Assembly (NCBI GenBank): GCA_964398055.1
Contig: CAYNLK010000028.1
Location: forward strand, 1 to 64,000
Direction: 5' to 3'
Origin: CAYNLK01 sp964398055
GTDB lineage: Bacteria > Chloroflexota > Anaerolineae > 4572-78 > J111
DNA length: 64,000 nt
The notes beneath the pieces were generated by a model that saw nothing but the letters and a program-made list of their open reading frames with translations, searched no databases and was not told where the DNA came from. Shown here in pieces: positions 42,295 through 50,253 of this stretch. The position numbers and the translations under genes are program-made. Positions within the stretch are counted from its first letter, which is position 1, and every line of letters starts with the position of its first letter.

Positions 42295-43374
42295 CTAGAA
42301 CGGATAATCCTTTGCGTTCGTGTCGTCAACATAAACGGCGGCGTCGCCGTAGAGGACGTTACCCTCTCCAATCAAATTGTTATAACCATCGATCCCCAGG
42401 TCGGCGCCCACGCCAACTTCTTCGCCGCGGATCTTCATCAGGGCGATCTGGTTGCAGGCCGCGCCGGCAACAGCCGGGTCCCAGAAACCAATGGCATCGA
42501 TCGCGCCGCTGTAGAGCAAATCACCGGCAATGGAGGGCAGGCTGGTGCCAACCACCGCCACCTCATCCTGCAGGCCGGCTTCCTCAATGGCCCGGCCAAT
42601 ACCGGCCACGTCGGTGGAGGCGCTCCCCTGGAACCCTTTGATGTTGGGGTAGGCGGCCAGGATCTCTTTAGCTTTCTGGTAGGCAATCTCGGCATCGTCA
42701 AAGCTTTCGTTTTTATCGCCCACCATCGTCATGTTGGGATAAGCCTCTTTCTGCCGGTTGATGCCGCCATCGACCCACTCGTTGTGGGTTTTGGAGCCGA
42801 GGCTACCCACAAACACGGCGTACTCGCCCTCTTCGCCCATTTCAGCCGCCAGGCGATCCATCAGGCCGGCCCCAAAAGCCATGTTATCGAAGGCCTCGAT
42901 ATCGTAGTGCATTTCCTTCTGGTTCGAAGCCTCGTGGGTCACGACCACAATCCCGGCATCCATCGCCTTTTTCAGGACCGGATCAAGCTGGGTCGGGTCC
43001 ATTGGGACCACGCAGATGGCATCCACCCCTTGCGCAATCAAATCCTCAATAATCGGGATCTGCTGAGCCGCATCGGCCTGGGCCGGCCCCACCAGGGTGG
43101 CATTGACGCCGTTCTCTTTACCCCAGGCCACCACGCCTTCTTCCATCCGGTTGAACCAGTTGATCCCGGCAATTTTGACAATAGTCACAAAGTTGAGTTC
43201 CTTTTCAGCAGCAGGTTCCGGGGCAGCCGCCTCTTCGGCGGGCGCTTCTGCAGCCGGAGCTTCGGCGGCGGGTTGTTCCGCGGCAGGTTGCGCCGGCGGA
43301 GCCACAGGTTGACACGCGGTTATTACCATAACAAACAGCAGGGTCAGAATAACAAAAATCGATAGCCGTTTCAT
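42295..43374 (-). CDS. Sugar ABC transporter substrate-binding lipoprotein
   Basis: A 359-aa periplasmic-binding-protein type I (Peripla_BP_4) member. Lipoprotein signal: FVILTLLFVMVITACQP with the lipobox Cys near 21. An Ala/Pro/Glu-rich linker (about 24-58) follows, then the binding domain beginning FVTIVKIAGINWFNRMEEG, with IPIIEDLIAQGVDAICVVPMDPTQLDPVLKKAMDAGI as in rhamnose, AI-2 and ribose-binding proteins. It delivers a sugar to the permeases encoded downstream. AGGAGGA precedes the ATG. Its 5' leader contains an extended ribosome-site sequence (43461-43472). Confidence 0.9.
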   Translation of the reverse strand: MKRLSIFVILTLLFVMVITACQPVAPPAQPAAEQPAAEAPAAEAPAEEAAAPEPAAEKELNFVTIVKIAGINWFNRMEEGVVAWGKENGVNATLVGPAQADAAQQIPIIEDLIAQGVDAICVVPMDPTQLDPVLKKAMDAGIVVVTHEASNQKEMHYDIEAFDNMAFGAGLMDRLAAEMGEEGEYAVFVGSLGSKTHNEWVDGGINRQKEAYPNMTMVGDKNESFDDAEIAYQKAKEILAAYPNIKGFQGSASTDVAGIGRAIEEAGLQDEVAVVGTSLPSIAGDLLYSGAIDAIGFWDPAVAGAACNQIALMKIRGEEVGVGADLGIDGYNNLIGEGNVLYGDAAVYVDDTNAKDYPF

Positions 43375-43591
43375 AATACTACACTCCTCCTATGGAATAG
43401 TTAAAAAACGTTACAGAATTGAATGATTGTAGTGAAAGTTTGAATTAATTATCCGTAGTAGATCACCTCCTTCTTATATAGAACCGCAAACCATGCTCAA
43501 TAGATCGAATTTTTGATGGTAGCAAAGGCATCCCTATGCCTTTGCGGACGGCATAGGGATGCCGTCCTACGGAATTTTGGATCTACTGATG
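43375..43591. repeat. Leader with paired palindromes between dhaL and the binding-protein gene
   Basis: Two mutually complementary 14-base units, GGCATCCCTATGCC (43527-43540) and GGCATAGGGATGCC (43550-43563), each itself nearly palindromic, are framed by GTAGC and CCTAC. At 43461-43472 the plus strand reads GATCACCTCCTT, so the transcript carries AAGGAGGTGATC, a full complement of the 16S rRNA 3' end, without a start codon at a usable distance. Confidence 0.6.
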
Positions 43592-44230
43592 CTATGGCGT
43601 TGAAGGTTCAACGATGGCTGAGAGCATCACCACTAAAGCCTCACAACCAGGATCAACTTTACCCTCAGTGCGTTCACCTACCCAACTGGCTCGTCCAATC
43701 TGGCTGCGCAGCGGCGTTACCCGGTCGCGTCCTGCCTCGGCAGCTTGCAGGGCGCGTTGGCCGGCCTCTTTCAGGCTGGCTCCGGCGGCAATAGCTTCGG
43801 CAAAGGCCACACTGGCCGGGTGCAGGGCATCGACCAGGGTCTTATCGCCCAACTTGGCCTTGCCCCGCTGCTGAACCCCGTCGTCGGCGGCGTTGAACAT
43901 ATTGACCAAATCTTGCACCGACAGCTCGGTCTGGCCCTTCACTTCCTTACCGGCCCGCATCAGCGCCGTAGCCAATAGCGTCCCCAGCGTCGATGGGGCG
44001 GCTTTGTTGGCCGCCATACCGGCTTTGGCCAGATAGTTCCCAATATCGTCGACGGTATTGGCATTGACATAGTCAATAAGCGCGGTCGCGACTTTGCCCA
44101 ACGTGATACCGGTATCGCCGTCGCCCAACGCCTGGTCCAGCTCGGTTAGATAAGCGCTGTTTTGGTTGAGGGCATTACTGGCCCGTAACACGGTCGCGGC
44201 GACAGCCTGACCTTGAATGGTGTCTGCCAT
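43592..44230 (-). CDS. dhaL: Dihydroxyacetone kinase DhaL-like subunit
   Basis: A 212-aa DhaL/DAK2 domain protein. The nucleotide-binding Asp cluster appears as DQALGDGDTGITLG (about 31-44), followed by GTLLATALMRAGKEV and the helix-bundle segments ALHPASVAFAEAIAAGAS and LRSQIGRASWVGER. DhaL binds ADP/ATP and works on the substrate held by DhaK. No DhaM/PTS gene is nearby, so the pair may use ATP directly or a distant PTS. Some DhaKL pairs phosphorylate erythruloses or branched sugars. It is 15 bases after dhaK. Confidence 0.88.
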   Translation of the reverse strand: MADTIQGQAVAATVLRASNALNQNSAYLTELDQALGDGDTGITLGKVATALIDYVNANTVDDIGNYLAKAGMAANKAAPSTLGTLLATALMRAGKEVKGQTELSVQDLVNMFNAADDGVQQRGKAKLGDKTLVDALHPASVAFAEAIAAGASLKEAGQRALQAAEAGRDRVTPLRSQIGRASWVGERTEGKVDPGCEALVVMLSAIVEPSTP

Positions 44231-44245
44231 AATATTTCTCCGGCA

Positions 44246-45244
44246 CTATATTTGAACAAAGAACGGCGTTTGGGCCGGATGATCAAGCAGCCCGGCCAGC
44301 TCATCATCAAGCCGGAAAAAGGTGAACGAAGCACCGGCCATTTCCATCGAGGTGGCATACTCACCCACGTAAGCGCGATGCACTTTTAGGTCGCGGGCAG
44401 CGAGCAGTTGATCTACTTTGCGGTACAGCACATACAGCTCTTCAGGTGGGGTTGCGCCCAGGCCATTGACCATAACCGCCAGCCGGTCGCCGGCAACAGG
44501 TTGGAGATCAGCCAGAATCGCGTTGGTCATGCGCTCGGCGATTTCGTCGGCGGTTTGCAGCTTTTCGCGCTTCATGCCAGGTTCACCGTGAATGCCCATG
44601 CCAATCTCCATTTCGTCGTCGCCAATGGTGAAGGTGGGTTTGCCGGCCAGGGGCACGGTGCAGGGCGAGAGGGCCACGCCCATGGTGCGGATATTGGCCA
44701 GCGCCCGCTCGGCAATTTCAACCACTTCATCTAAAGAGCCGCCCTGGTCGGCTTTGGCCCCGGCCACTTTAAAGGCAAAGACCATACCGGCCACGCCGCG
44801 CCGCCGGCCGGCTTCTTCGGGTGGGGCCGAGGCGACATCATCTTTCACCAGCACGGTGCGGACTTCGATATCTTCCATGCCGGCCATTTCGGCGGCCATG
44901 TCAAAATTCATCACGTCGCCGCCGTAGTTGCCGTAAATGTAGACTACGCCTTTGCCGCCGTGAATACGTTTGGTCACCTCAAACATCTGGTCGGCGCTGG
45001 GTGAGGCAAAAACATCGCCCACGGCGCAGCCATCGAGCATCCCTTTACCCACGTAGCCCAAAAATACCGGCAGGTGACCGGAACCGCCGCCTGTGGCCAG
45101 GGCTACCTTGCCTTCAACCGGGGCGTCGGCGCGCACGATGCAATGCAGGTCATCCTGGTAATCAAGCTGGTCCGGGTGCGCCTTGACCAAACCTTCGAGC
45201 ATTTCGGGCACAAAATCTGCTGGTTTATTGATAATCTTTTTCAT
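44246..45244 (-). CDS. dhaK: Dihydroxyacetone kinase DhaK-like subunit
   Basis: A 332-aa DAK1 domain protein. Landmarks: KVALATGGGSGHLPVFLGYVG, GVVYIYGNYGGDVMNFDMAAEM, and MGMGIHGEPGM, where the His forms the covalent hemiaminal with the ketose. Together with DhaL it phosphorylates dihydroxyacetone or another small ketose. In this operon it stands beside MtnK and MtnA, so the ketose may be a fragment or analogue released from the imported sugar. Length is normal for DhaK. Confidence 0.9.
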   Translation of the reverse strand: MKKIINKPADFVPEMLEGLVKAHPDQLDYQDDLHCIVRADAPVEGKVALATGGGSGHLPVFLGYVGKGMLDGCAVGDVFASPSADQMFEVTKRIHGGKGVVYIYGNYGGDVMNFDMAAEMAGMEDIEVRTVLVKDDVASAPPEEAGRRRGVAGMVFAFKVAGAKADQGGSLDEVVEIAERALANIRTMGVALSPCTVPLAGKPTFTIGDDEMEIGMGIHGEPGMKREKLQTADEIAERMTNAILADLQPVAGDRLAVMVNGLGATPPEELYVLYRKVDQLLAARDLKVHRAYVGEYATSMEMAGASFTFFRLDDELAGLLDHPAQTPFFVQI

Positions 45245-45385
45245 CAGCGTTCTCCTCCGAAAAATAAAATTAAGTTACTGCGGGCGCTTGTGCGCCACAC
45301 GCTCCGCCCCACGAACCAGGTAACCTGGCGCGGGTTGCGTATTTTCATTCTCATTGCGGTGCAGCCATCAGAATAGAAAAGGTGT

Positions 45386-46648
45386 TCAAACAGAAGCACC
45401 TCTGGTCTCTTCCAAAACAATACCGATCAGGTCATCGATAGTTGAGATCGATCTGCGTTCCAACACCCAGCGTTGGCCAATCTCAATAGCCAGTCGTTCG
45501 GCCACGGCCCGCTTGGCCGGGTCGGCAATACTGGTCAGATCCCAAACACTGACGATACCCATCATCCGGCGCAGAAACTTTACCCCGCCATGCCCGGCTG
45601 TCTCCTGCAACAGCCGGTGAATGTAACCGCGCCGGTAGTCGGCAAAGGCTTCCTGGCCGCCGGGGAAATCCCAATATTTGTCAGGAACAAGCTCGCCGCG
45701 GTTGTTGTTGGCCCAGGTCTGGTCGAATTTGCGGGCAAAGTTGTGCCAGATATCCCGGATCATGTCCAGCAGATAAGCTTGATAAGCTTCGCGTTCCCCC
45801 CGATCCGGGGTGTGGCCGTAATGAGACAGGTAATTCAAGACGATGTTTTGCAACACTGCGCCGATGTCGTAAGCCATGGGGCCAAAAAAGGCAAATTCAG
45901 GGTCGATGACGCGCGTATCCTGGCCGTTCAACATGATGGAACCGGTGTGCAGGTCGGCGTGGATGAGGGCCTCGTTATGATTCATATAGGCTTCCTTCAT
46001 CTCGGCGATGGCAATTTTCAAGGCCCCATTTGCCCGGACAGCCTGCACCCGATCATCCAGCAAAGGGTTCCACTTGTTTTCCGCGGATTCCATATAAGGA
46101 TTGGTATAAACAAAATCTTCCTGTAACTTGCGCAAATGCTCATTAACAAAGGTGGCCTGGAGCTGTTTCTTTTCCGGACCGGTCAAATAAAGGTCCGAGG
46201 TAAAAAACAGCACATTGACTAAAAAGGTCGAGATGTGGTCGGCAAAATAAGGGTAACGTTTGCGGGCGACCAATCCTTTTCGCATGATTTCATGGTTGCC
46301 CAGGTACTCCATAATCACCAGCGACATCTCCTCGTCGCAATCATACACCAGCGGGGCCAGTCCGGGGGCCAGCTGGTTGTGTTTAAGTAAAGCCTGGGTT
46401 TCGTAGCGCATTCGCTCGCGGGTCAACGGCCAGGAATCGCCGGCGACCCGTAAAAAGGGTAATGCCTGCTTTAGAATGACTGCTTCGTCAGGGTTGGCTT
46501 GATTCTGCACTATAAAAACCAGGTTCAGGTTGCCATCGCCGACCTCGCTGACCGAAAGCCGGTCAAGGCGGGAAAAAACTTTTGCCATTGCCGGACGTTG
46601 TTTAATATAGGGAACAACGGTGGATTCGTCTAAGGGACGGTAGGCCAT
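45386..46648 (-). CDS. mtnK: S-methyl-5-thioribose kinase (MtnK-like)
   Basis: A 420-aa phosphotransferase of the choline kinase/APH fold. N-terminal VSEVGDGNLNLVFIV is the MtnK ATP loop; the Brenner-type catalytic motif appears as ALIHADLHTGSIML with Asp as base, and the metal motif as VIDPEFAFFGPMAYDIG. These elements and the length fit MtnK, which phosphorylates 5-methylthioribose (and 5-deoxyribose) at C1. The start is the internal Met after GGAAATGAGATA-like bases, four bases from mtnA. Being next to mtnA supports the assignment; a kinase for a related pentose cannot be excluded. Confidence 0.85.
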   Translation of the reverse strand: MAYRPLDESTVVPYIKQRPAMAKVFSRLDRLSVSEVGDGNLNLVFIVQNQANPDEAVILKQALPFLRVAGDSWPLTRERMRYETQALLKHNQLAPGLAPLVYDCDEEMSLVIMEYLGNHEIMRKGLVARKRYPYFADHISTFLVNVLFFTSDLYLTGPEKKQLQATFVNEHLRKLQEDFVYTNPYMESAENKWNPLLDDRVQAVRANGALKIAIAEMKEAYMNHNEALIHADLHTGSIMLNGQDTRVIDPEFAFFGPMAYDIGAVLQNIVLNYLSHYGHTPDRGEREAYQAYLLDMIRDIWHNFARKFDQTWANNNRGELVPDKYWDFPGGQEAFADYRRGYIHRLLQETAGHGGVKFLRRMMGIVSVWDLTSIADPAKRAVAERLAIEIGQRWVLERRSISTIDDLIGIVLEETRGASV

Positions 46649-46652
46649 TATC

Positions 46653-47783
46653 TCATTTCCTACTTGTTTTTCGCTTTTCGGGAAAAAGGGCAAGCACACC
46701 GGCTTCGGTGGCCGGGCAAATCCCCCGCTCCGTAATCAGCCCGGTCACCAGACGGGCCGGAGTCACATCAAAGGCATAATTGGCCGCCGGACTATCGGCG
46801 GGAGTCAGCAGAACCTCTACGACTTGATCATTATAGAGTCCCTGGATATATTTGACCTCAGTCGCGTCCCGTTGTTCGATGGGGATGTCGCGGATGCCGT
46901 CCCGATTCTCCCAATCGAAGCTGGATGACGGCAAGGCGACGTAAAAGGGAACGCCATTATCATGGGCCGCCAGCGCCTTGAGATAGGTGCCGATTTTGTT
47001 GGCCACGTCGCCCGTGTATAAAGTGCGGTCGGTGCCGACAATCACCAGGTCTACCAGGCCGTGTTGCATCAGGTGTCCGCCCACATTATCGGCGACGACC
47101 GTGTGGGGAACACCGTGCCGCCCCAATTCCCAGGCAGTCAGGCTGGCGCCTTGATTGCGCGGCCGGGTTTCATCTACCCAAACATGCACGGCAATCCCTT
47201 CATCATGGGCGGCGTAGATAGGCGCGGTGGCCGACCCATAATCGACAAAGGCGAGCCAGCCGGCGTTGCAATGGGTGAGTACATTCACCGGCTCGCCCCC
47301 TTTTTGGGCGCTGATCTGCTCAATGATCGCTTTGCCATGTTCCCCCAGCCGCCGGCAATACTCTGCATCCTCGTCGGCGATAGCCTGGGCCGTGTGCAAA
47401 GCCGCCTCGATCATAGCCTCAATATCCGGGCCGGCCTGCTCAACGGCAGCCAGTTGGCGTTTCACCGCCCATTCCAGATTGACCGCGGTGGGCCGGGTGG
47501 CCCGCAATCTGTCGCCGGCAATCTTCAGATCAGCCATAAACGCCGGCCTGGATGTCCGTGAAGCAACCAGGGCCGCCAGATACATGCCAAAGCCGGCGGT
47601 CGCGCCGATCAAACCGGCCCCCCGCACATGCATGTCCTTGATTGCCAGCGCCACATCCTCAACCGTGGTCAGCTCTTCGATCACAAACTGGTGGGGCAGA
47701 TGCCGTTGATCGATGATCTGCACAATGGTCGGGTTGCTTTGGTGCAACCAGATGGTCCGATAATGTTTTCCGTTAACGTTCAT
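46653..47783 (-). CDS. mtnA: Methylthioribose-1-phosphate isomerase (MtnA-like)
   Basis: A 376-aa eIF2B-alpha-like isomerase. It has MHVRGAGLIGATAGFGMYLA (family: VRGAPAIG), the catalytic Cys in VLTHCNAGWLA, and the catalytic Asp in IVGTDRTLYTGDVANKIGTY (family: VGADRI). The G/T changes in these otherwise strict motifs suggest a divergent clade, perhaps acting on 5-deoxyribose-1-phosphate or another aldose-1-phosphate rather than methylthioribose-1-phosphate. It opens the aldose-1-P to a ketose-1-P. It follows the RpiR regulator gene by 12 bases. Confidence 0.85.
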   Translation of the reverse strand: MNVNGKHYRTIWLHQSNPTIVQIIDQRHLPHQFVIEELTTVEDVALAIKDMHVRGAGLIGATAGFGMYLAALVASRTSRPAFMADLKIAGDRLRATRPTAVNLEWAVKRQLAAVEQAGPDIEAMIEAALHTAQAIADEDAEYCRRLGEHGKAIIEQISAQKGGEPVNVLTHCNAGWLAFVDYGSATAPIYAAHDEGIAVHVWVDETRPRNQGASLTAWELGRHGVPHTVVADNVGGHLMQHGLVDLVIVGTDRTLYTGDVANKIGTYLKALAAHDNGVPFYVALPSSSFDWENRDGIRDIPIEQRDATEVKYIQGLYNDQVVEVLLTPADSPAANYAFDVTPARLVTGLITERGICPATEAGVLALFPEKRKTSRK

Positions 47784-47795
47784 TAAACCCCCACC

Positions 47796-48665
47796 TCAAA
47801 ACATCTTCGGAAGCAACGCATCCCAGATCAGTTTTTCATTCTGAATGGCGGCATCGATATTATTGAGGGCAACGATAATGTAGAGAGCATCGGCAATGCT
47901 CATCTGGGCTATTCGGGAGGCAATGGCTTCAATCCGGGCTTCACGGGCCACACTCAACAAGGTCACGTCGGCATATTGGGTGATAGGCGATTGGGCATTA
48001 CCGGTGATACAGATGGTGGAGACACCATTGGCTTTGGCTTGCTGCAAGGTATAGACCGGGTCTTTGGAACTACCGGACTGGGAAATCCCCACGACAACAT
48101 CACCCGGCCCCAGCAGGGCCACTTCCATAAGTTGTAAATAAGAGTCGGTTTGGGCTTTGCAACTGAGGCCCAAACGCATCAGCATATTATACATGCCGTG
48201 CACAATCGGGGCTGAGGTACCGACCCCCACGATCAAAATCTGCCTGGCATTTTGTAAAAGAGTAATGGCTTGCACCAGGGCCTGCTCATCCAGGACTTCG
48301 AGGGTATCGTACATAGCCTGGATGTTAGACATAAAGACCTTGCGAGCAATGACGGCCGGGGGATCATCCTCGGCAATGTCGTCATGAATCACCTGGGTGG
48401 GGCTGGTGAGATCACGCGCAATCGATAATTTAAGGTCGGTGTAGCCCTGAAAGCCGACGTTTCTACAAAACCGGAGCACCGTAGTATCGCTCACCCCGCA
48501 CGCCTGGGCCACCTGAGCCATCGAAAGCGACATAATCTTCTCCGGCTGCTGCATCACCCAATTGGCTACGCGCGCTTCGGCAGTAGCCAGGGTCGGCAAC
48601 TGCGCCCGTATCCGGGTGAGTGAATTGATCGGGGTATTCGCTGAGAGGTTAGTAGTAAATTGCAC
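47796..48665 (-). CDS. MurR/RpiR family transcriptional regulator
   Basis: A 289-aa regulator: N-terminal HTH_6 domain (TLATAEARVANWVMQ, then MAQVAQACGVSDTTVLRFCRNVGFQGYTDLKL, about 28-85) and C-terminal SIS sugar-phosphate domain (ILIVGVGTSAPIVHGMY; VVGISQSGSSKDPVYTLQQAKANG). SIS domains bind phosphosugars, so it should sense a phosphorylated intermediate of the operon it heads. GTG 48665 is the start. It is the first gene and presumably autoregulates from the promoter upstream. Confidence 0.9.
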   Translation of the reverse strand: MQFTTNLSANTPINSLTRIRAQLPTLATAEARVANWVMQQPEKIMSLSMAQVAQACGVSDTTVLRFCRNVGFQGYTDLKLSIARDLTSPTQVIHDDIAEDDPPAVIARKVFMSNIQAMYDTLEVLDEQALVQAITLLQNARQILIVGVGTSAPIVHGMYNMLMRLGLSCKAQTDSYLQLMEVALLGPGDVVVGISQSGSSKDPVYTLQQAKANGVSTICITGNAQSPITQYADVTLLSVAREARIEAIASRIAQMSIADALYIIVALNNIDAAIQNEKLIWDALLPKMF

Positions 48666-48677
48666 GCATCACGCTCT

Positions 48678-48711
48678 TTGTGGTGGTACAACTTCAATTT
48701 AGGTTGTGGTG
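48678..48711. promoter_or_regulatory. Direct repeats downstream of the rpiR promoter
   Basis: TTGTGGTG occurs twice in direct orientation (48678-48685 and 48704-48711), 26 bases apart start to start, between the -10 box and the start codon. This is a plausible RpiR operator position, though the repeats are short. Confidence 0.35.
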
Positions 48712-48725
48712 TAATATTGCTGCAA

Positions 48726-48754
48726 ACTATAATACATACTTTTATCATTGTCAA
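48726..48754 (-). promoter_or_regulatory. Strong sigma70-like promoter of the rpiR-mtnA-mtnK operon
   Basis: Minus strand: perfect TTGACA (48754-48749), 17-base spacer, TATAGT (48731-48726). Predicted leader about 55 bases. Confidence 0.7.
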
Positions 48755-48828
48755 ATCAATCGGCTCTGCCGGGTCTGGCCCAGAATTTCCGGTTAAAGCC
48801 TCGACTCCAAAGTCCAAGATTACCAAAA

Positions 48829-48855
48829 AAGGACTGGTTTGCCAGACCAGTCCTT
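48829..48855 (-). terminator. Intrinsic terminator of the carbonic anhydrase operon
   Basis: A perfect 10-bp stem (48829-48838 and 48846-48855), 7-base loop; on the minus strand a run of six T follows. It lies 40 bases after the carbonic anhydrase stop and just before the rpiR promoter region. Confidence 0.85.
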
Positions 48856-48894
48856 GCTTTTAGAGTTATTCAGCCGGAAAGACAAACAACTCGA

Positions 48895-49395
48895 TCAGGC
48901 GGCCACTTCATTCAACCGCCCGGTCTTGACATCGTAGATGAAGCCCCGAACCGGAATGTGGGCGGGAATCCAGGGATGCGATTTCACTTTCTCGATCTGG
49001 CGCTTCACATTTTCGGCCAGGTTAGCGAAAGCGTGAAAGCGACTCGGCGCGACGGCGTCGGTGCCGGTTTTTTGGCGCAGCTTGGCCTGCAACGCCTCGT
49101 CGGTGAAGGTCAACATACCACAATCGGTGTGCTCAATTAGGATGAACTCCTGGGTACCCAACAGGTGATGAGAAATTATCAGCGAGCGCAAGGCATCGTC
49201 GGTGATAATGCCGCCGGCATTACGGATGATATGGGCCTCCCCGGTTTTTAGCCCCAAGATCTGTTCCACAGTCATCCTGGCATCCATACAGGCAACAATA
49301 GCCAACTTACGTCCGGGCGGTATCGGCAAATTACCTAGCGTAAACCTCTGGGCATACCTTTCATTAGCCTTGAGGACTTCTTCAGTTACACTCAT
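48895..49395 (-). CDS. Beta-class carbonic anhydrase
   Basis: A 166-aa small beta-carbonic anhydrase. Zinc ligands and catalytic dyad are visible: CMDARM (Cys36, Asp38-Arg40 dyad), HTDCGM (His and second Cys near 88-91), and HIIRNAGG. It interconverts CO2 and bicarbonate. Length matches the short bacterial clade. It is the last gene of the sulfur operon; proteins of this group are also reported near sulfurtransferases, so a role with COS or CS2 hydrolysis, known in some beta-CA relatives, is possible but not shown. Confidence 0.92.
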   Translation of the reverse strand: MSVTEEVLKANERYAQRFTLGNLPIPPGRKLAIVACMDARMTVEQILGLKTGEAHIIRNAGGIITDDALRSLIISHHLLGTQEFILIEHTDCGMLTFTDEALQAKLRQKTGTDAVAPSRFHAFANLAENVKRQIEKVKSHPWIPAHIPVRGFIYDVKTGRLNEVAA

Positions 49396-49416
49396 TGATC
49401 GCTCCTTTTTAAGGTT

Positions 49417-49800
49417 TCAGATTAACTGCGCTTCAAGCTGATGTTGCTGAGTAACGCCGTAGTTGATGGCTTTGACCTGCCCGCGCCCATCCAACACAAC
49501 CGTGGTTGGCAGTGTCAATACTTTGAACTGGCCGGCGATCTCGGGCTGAACTGAAACATCAACCGTTTTGACGACCACGGCCTCACCCAGCTTGGCGCTG
49601 ATTTGCTCCACGATTGGTGTTTGTTGATACTTGCAGGCAGTGCAATATTCGCCGGTGAAGTAGAGCAGGGTTGGCTTGCCGGTCGATAGGCCAGTCGGCC
49701 GGATGGTCTGGATCAGCCTGGCCTTGTAATAGCGCCAGCTCAGCCACAACAAGGCCAAAACGCCCATAATGGTCAGGGTGATAATGAAGCGTTCCGCCAT
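49417..49800 (-). CDS. Membrane-anchored thioredoxin-like protein
   Basis: A 127-aa protein with an N-terminal membrane helix (FIITLTIMGVLALLWLSW) and a thioredoxin fold with redox motif CTAC (in TGEYCTACKYQQTPI) and the cis-Pro in VLTLPTTVVLD. It likely reduces protein or persulfide disulfides on a membrane side. The gene is 4 bases from the DUF4395 gene; in mycobacteria a thioredoxin gene also accompanies cysA2, from memory. Confidence 0.85.
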   Translation of the reverse strand: MAERFIITLTIMGVLALLWLSWRYYKARLIQTIRPTGLSTGKPTLLYFTGEYCTACKYQQTPIVEQISAKLGEAVVVKTVDVSVQPEIAGQFKVLTLPTTVVLDGRGQVKAINYGVTQQHQLEAQLI

Positions 49801-49803
49801 AAC

Positions 49804-50244
49804 TCAACTCCGGTTAGAATGAGGGATCAGGCCAACCCGGTCCAGTTGGTAATAGACAAAGCAGCCGGCGCAGAAGTTGAAGAACAGGTTGACCGCCGCC
49901 AGGATGATGACGATCCAGGCCAGCGCCCAGCCCAGAACGACCTGGTTGAAGACCAGCAAGGCGCTACTGCCGGCCAGCAGAAAGAGCGCGCCAACGCCCT
50001 GGGCAAACTGGTGCGGAGCCGGATCATCGCTAATGATGTTAGCGGTCAAGATGTTGTTGGGCTTGAGCAACCTCAAATAGATCAGCTTGAACAAAGCCGC
50101 TTGCGGCCAGACCGTGCCCACGGCCATAACCAGGCCGACAAACAACACCAGGTAGGGCTGATTGAGGAGAAAGCCGAGCAGAGTGAGGCTGATAATCGCG
50201 GCCTGATTGAATTTGATGGCGGTAGTATCCACTTGTTTGACCAT
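49804..50244 (-). CDS. DUF4395 membrane protein
   Basis: A 146-aa protein with four helices. The pattern VDTTAIKFNQAAIISLTLLGF at the start and FFNFCAGCFVYYQL at the end (Cys-Ala-Gly-Cys inside the last helix) fit DUF4395, whose members often sit beside thioredoxin and sulfurtransferase genes. The CxxC in a membrane helix suggests a thiol relay partner. Function not established. Confidence 0.82.
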   Translation of the reverse strand: MVKQVDTTAIKFNQAAIISLTLLGFLLNQPYLVLFVGLVMAVGTVWPQAALFKLIYLRLLKPNNILTANIISDDPAPHQFAQGVGALFLLAGSSALLVFNQVVLGWALAWIVIILAAVNLFFNFCAGCFVYYQLDRVGLIPHSNRS

Positions 50245-50253
50245 TCTGCCTCC

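Noticed and set aside
43461..43472. Fragment of a 16S rRNA 3' end (GATCACCTCCTT)
   Set aside because: Only 12 bases match and flanks do not resemble 16S; it is better explained as a ribosome-site sequence on the minus strand.
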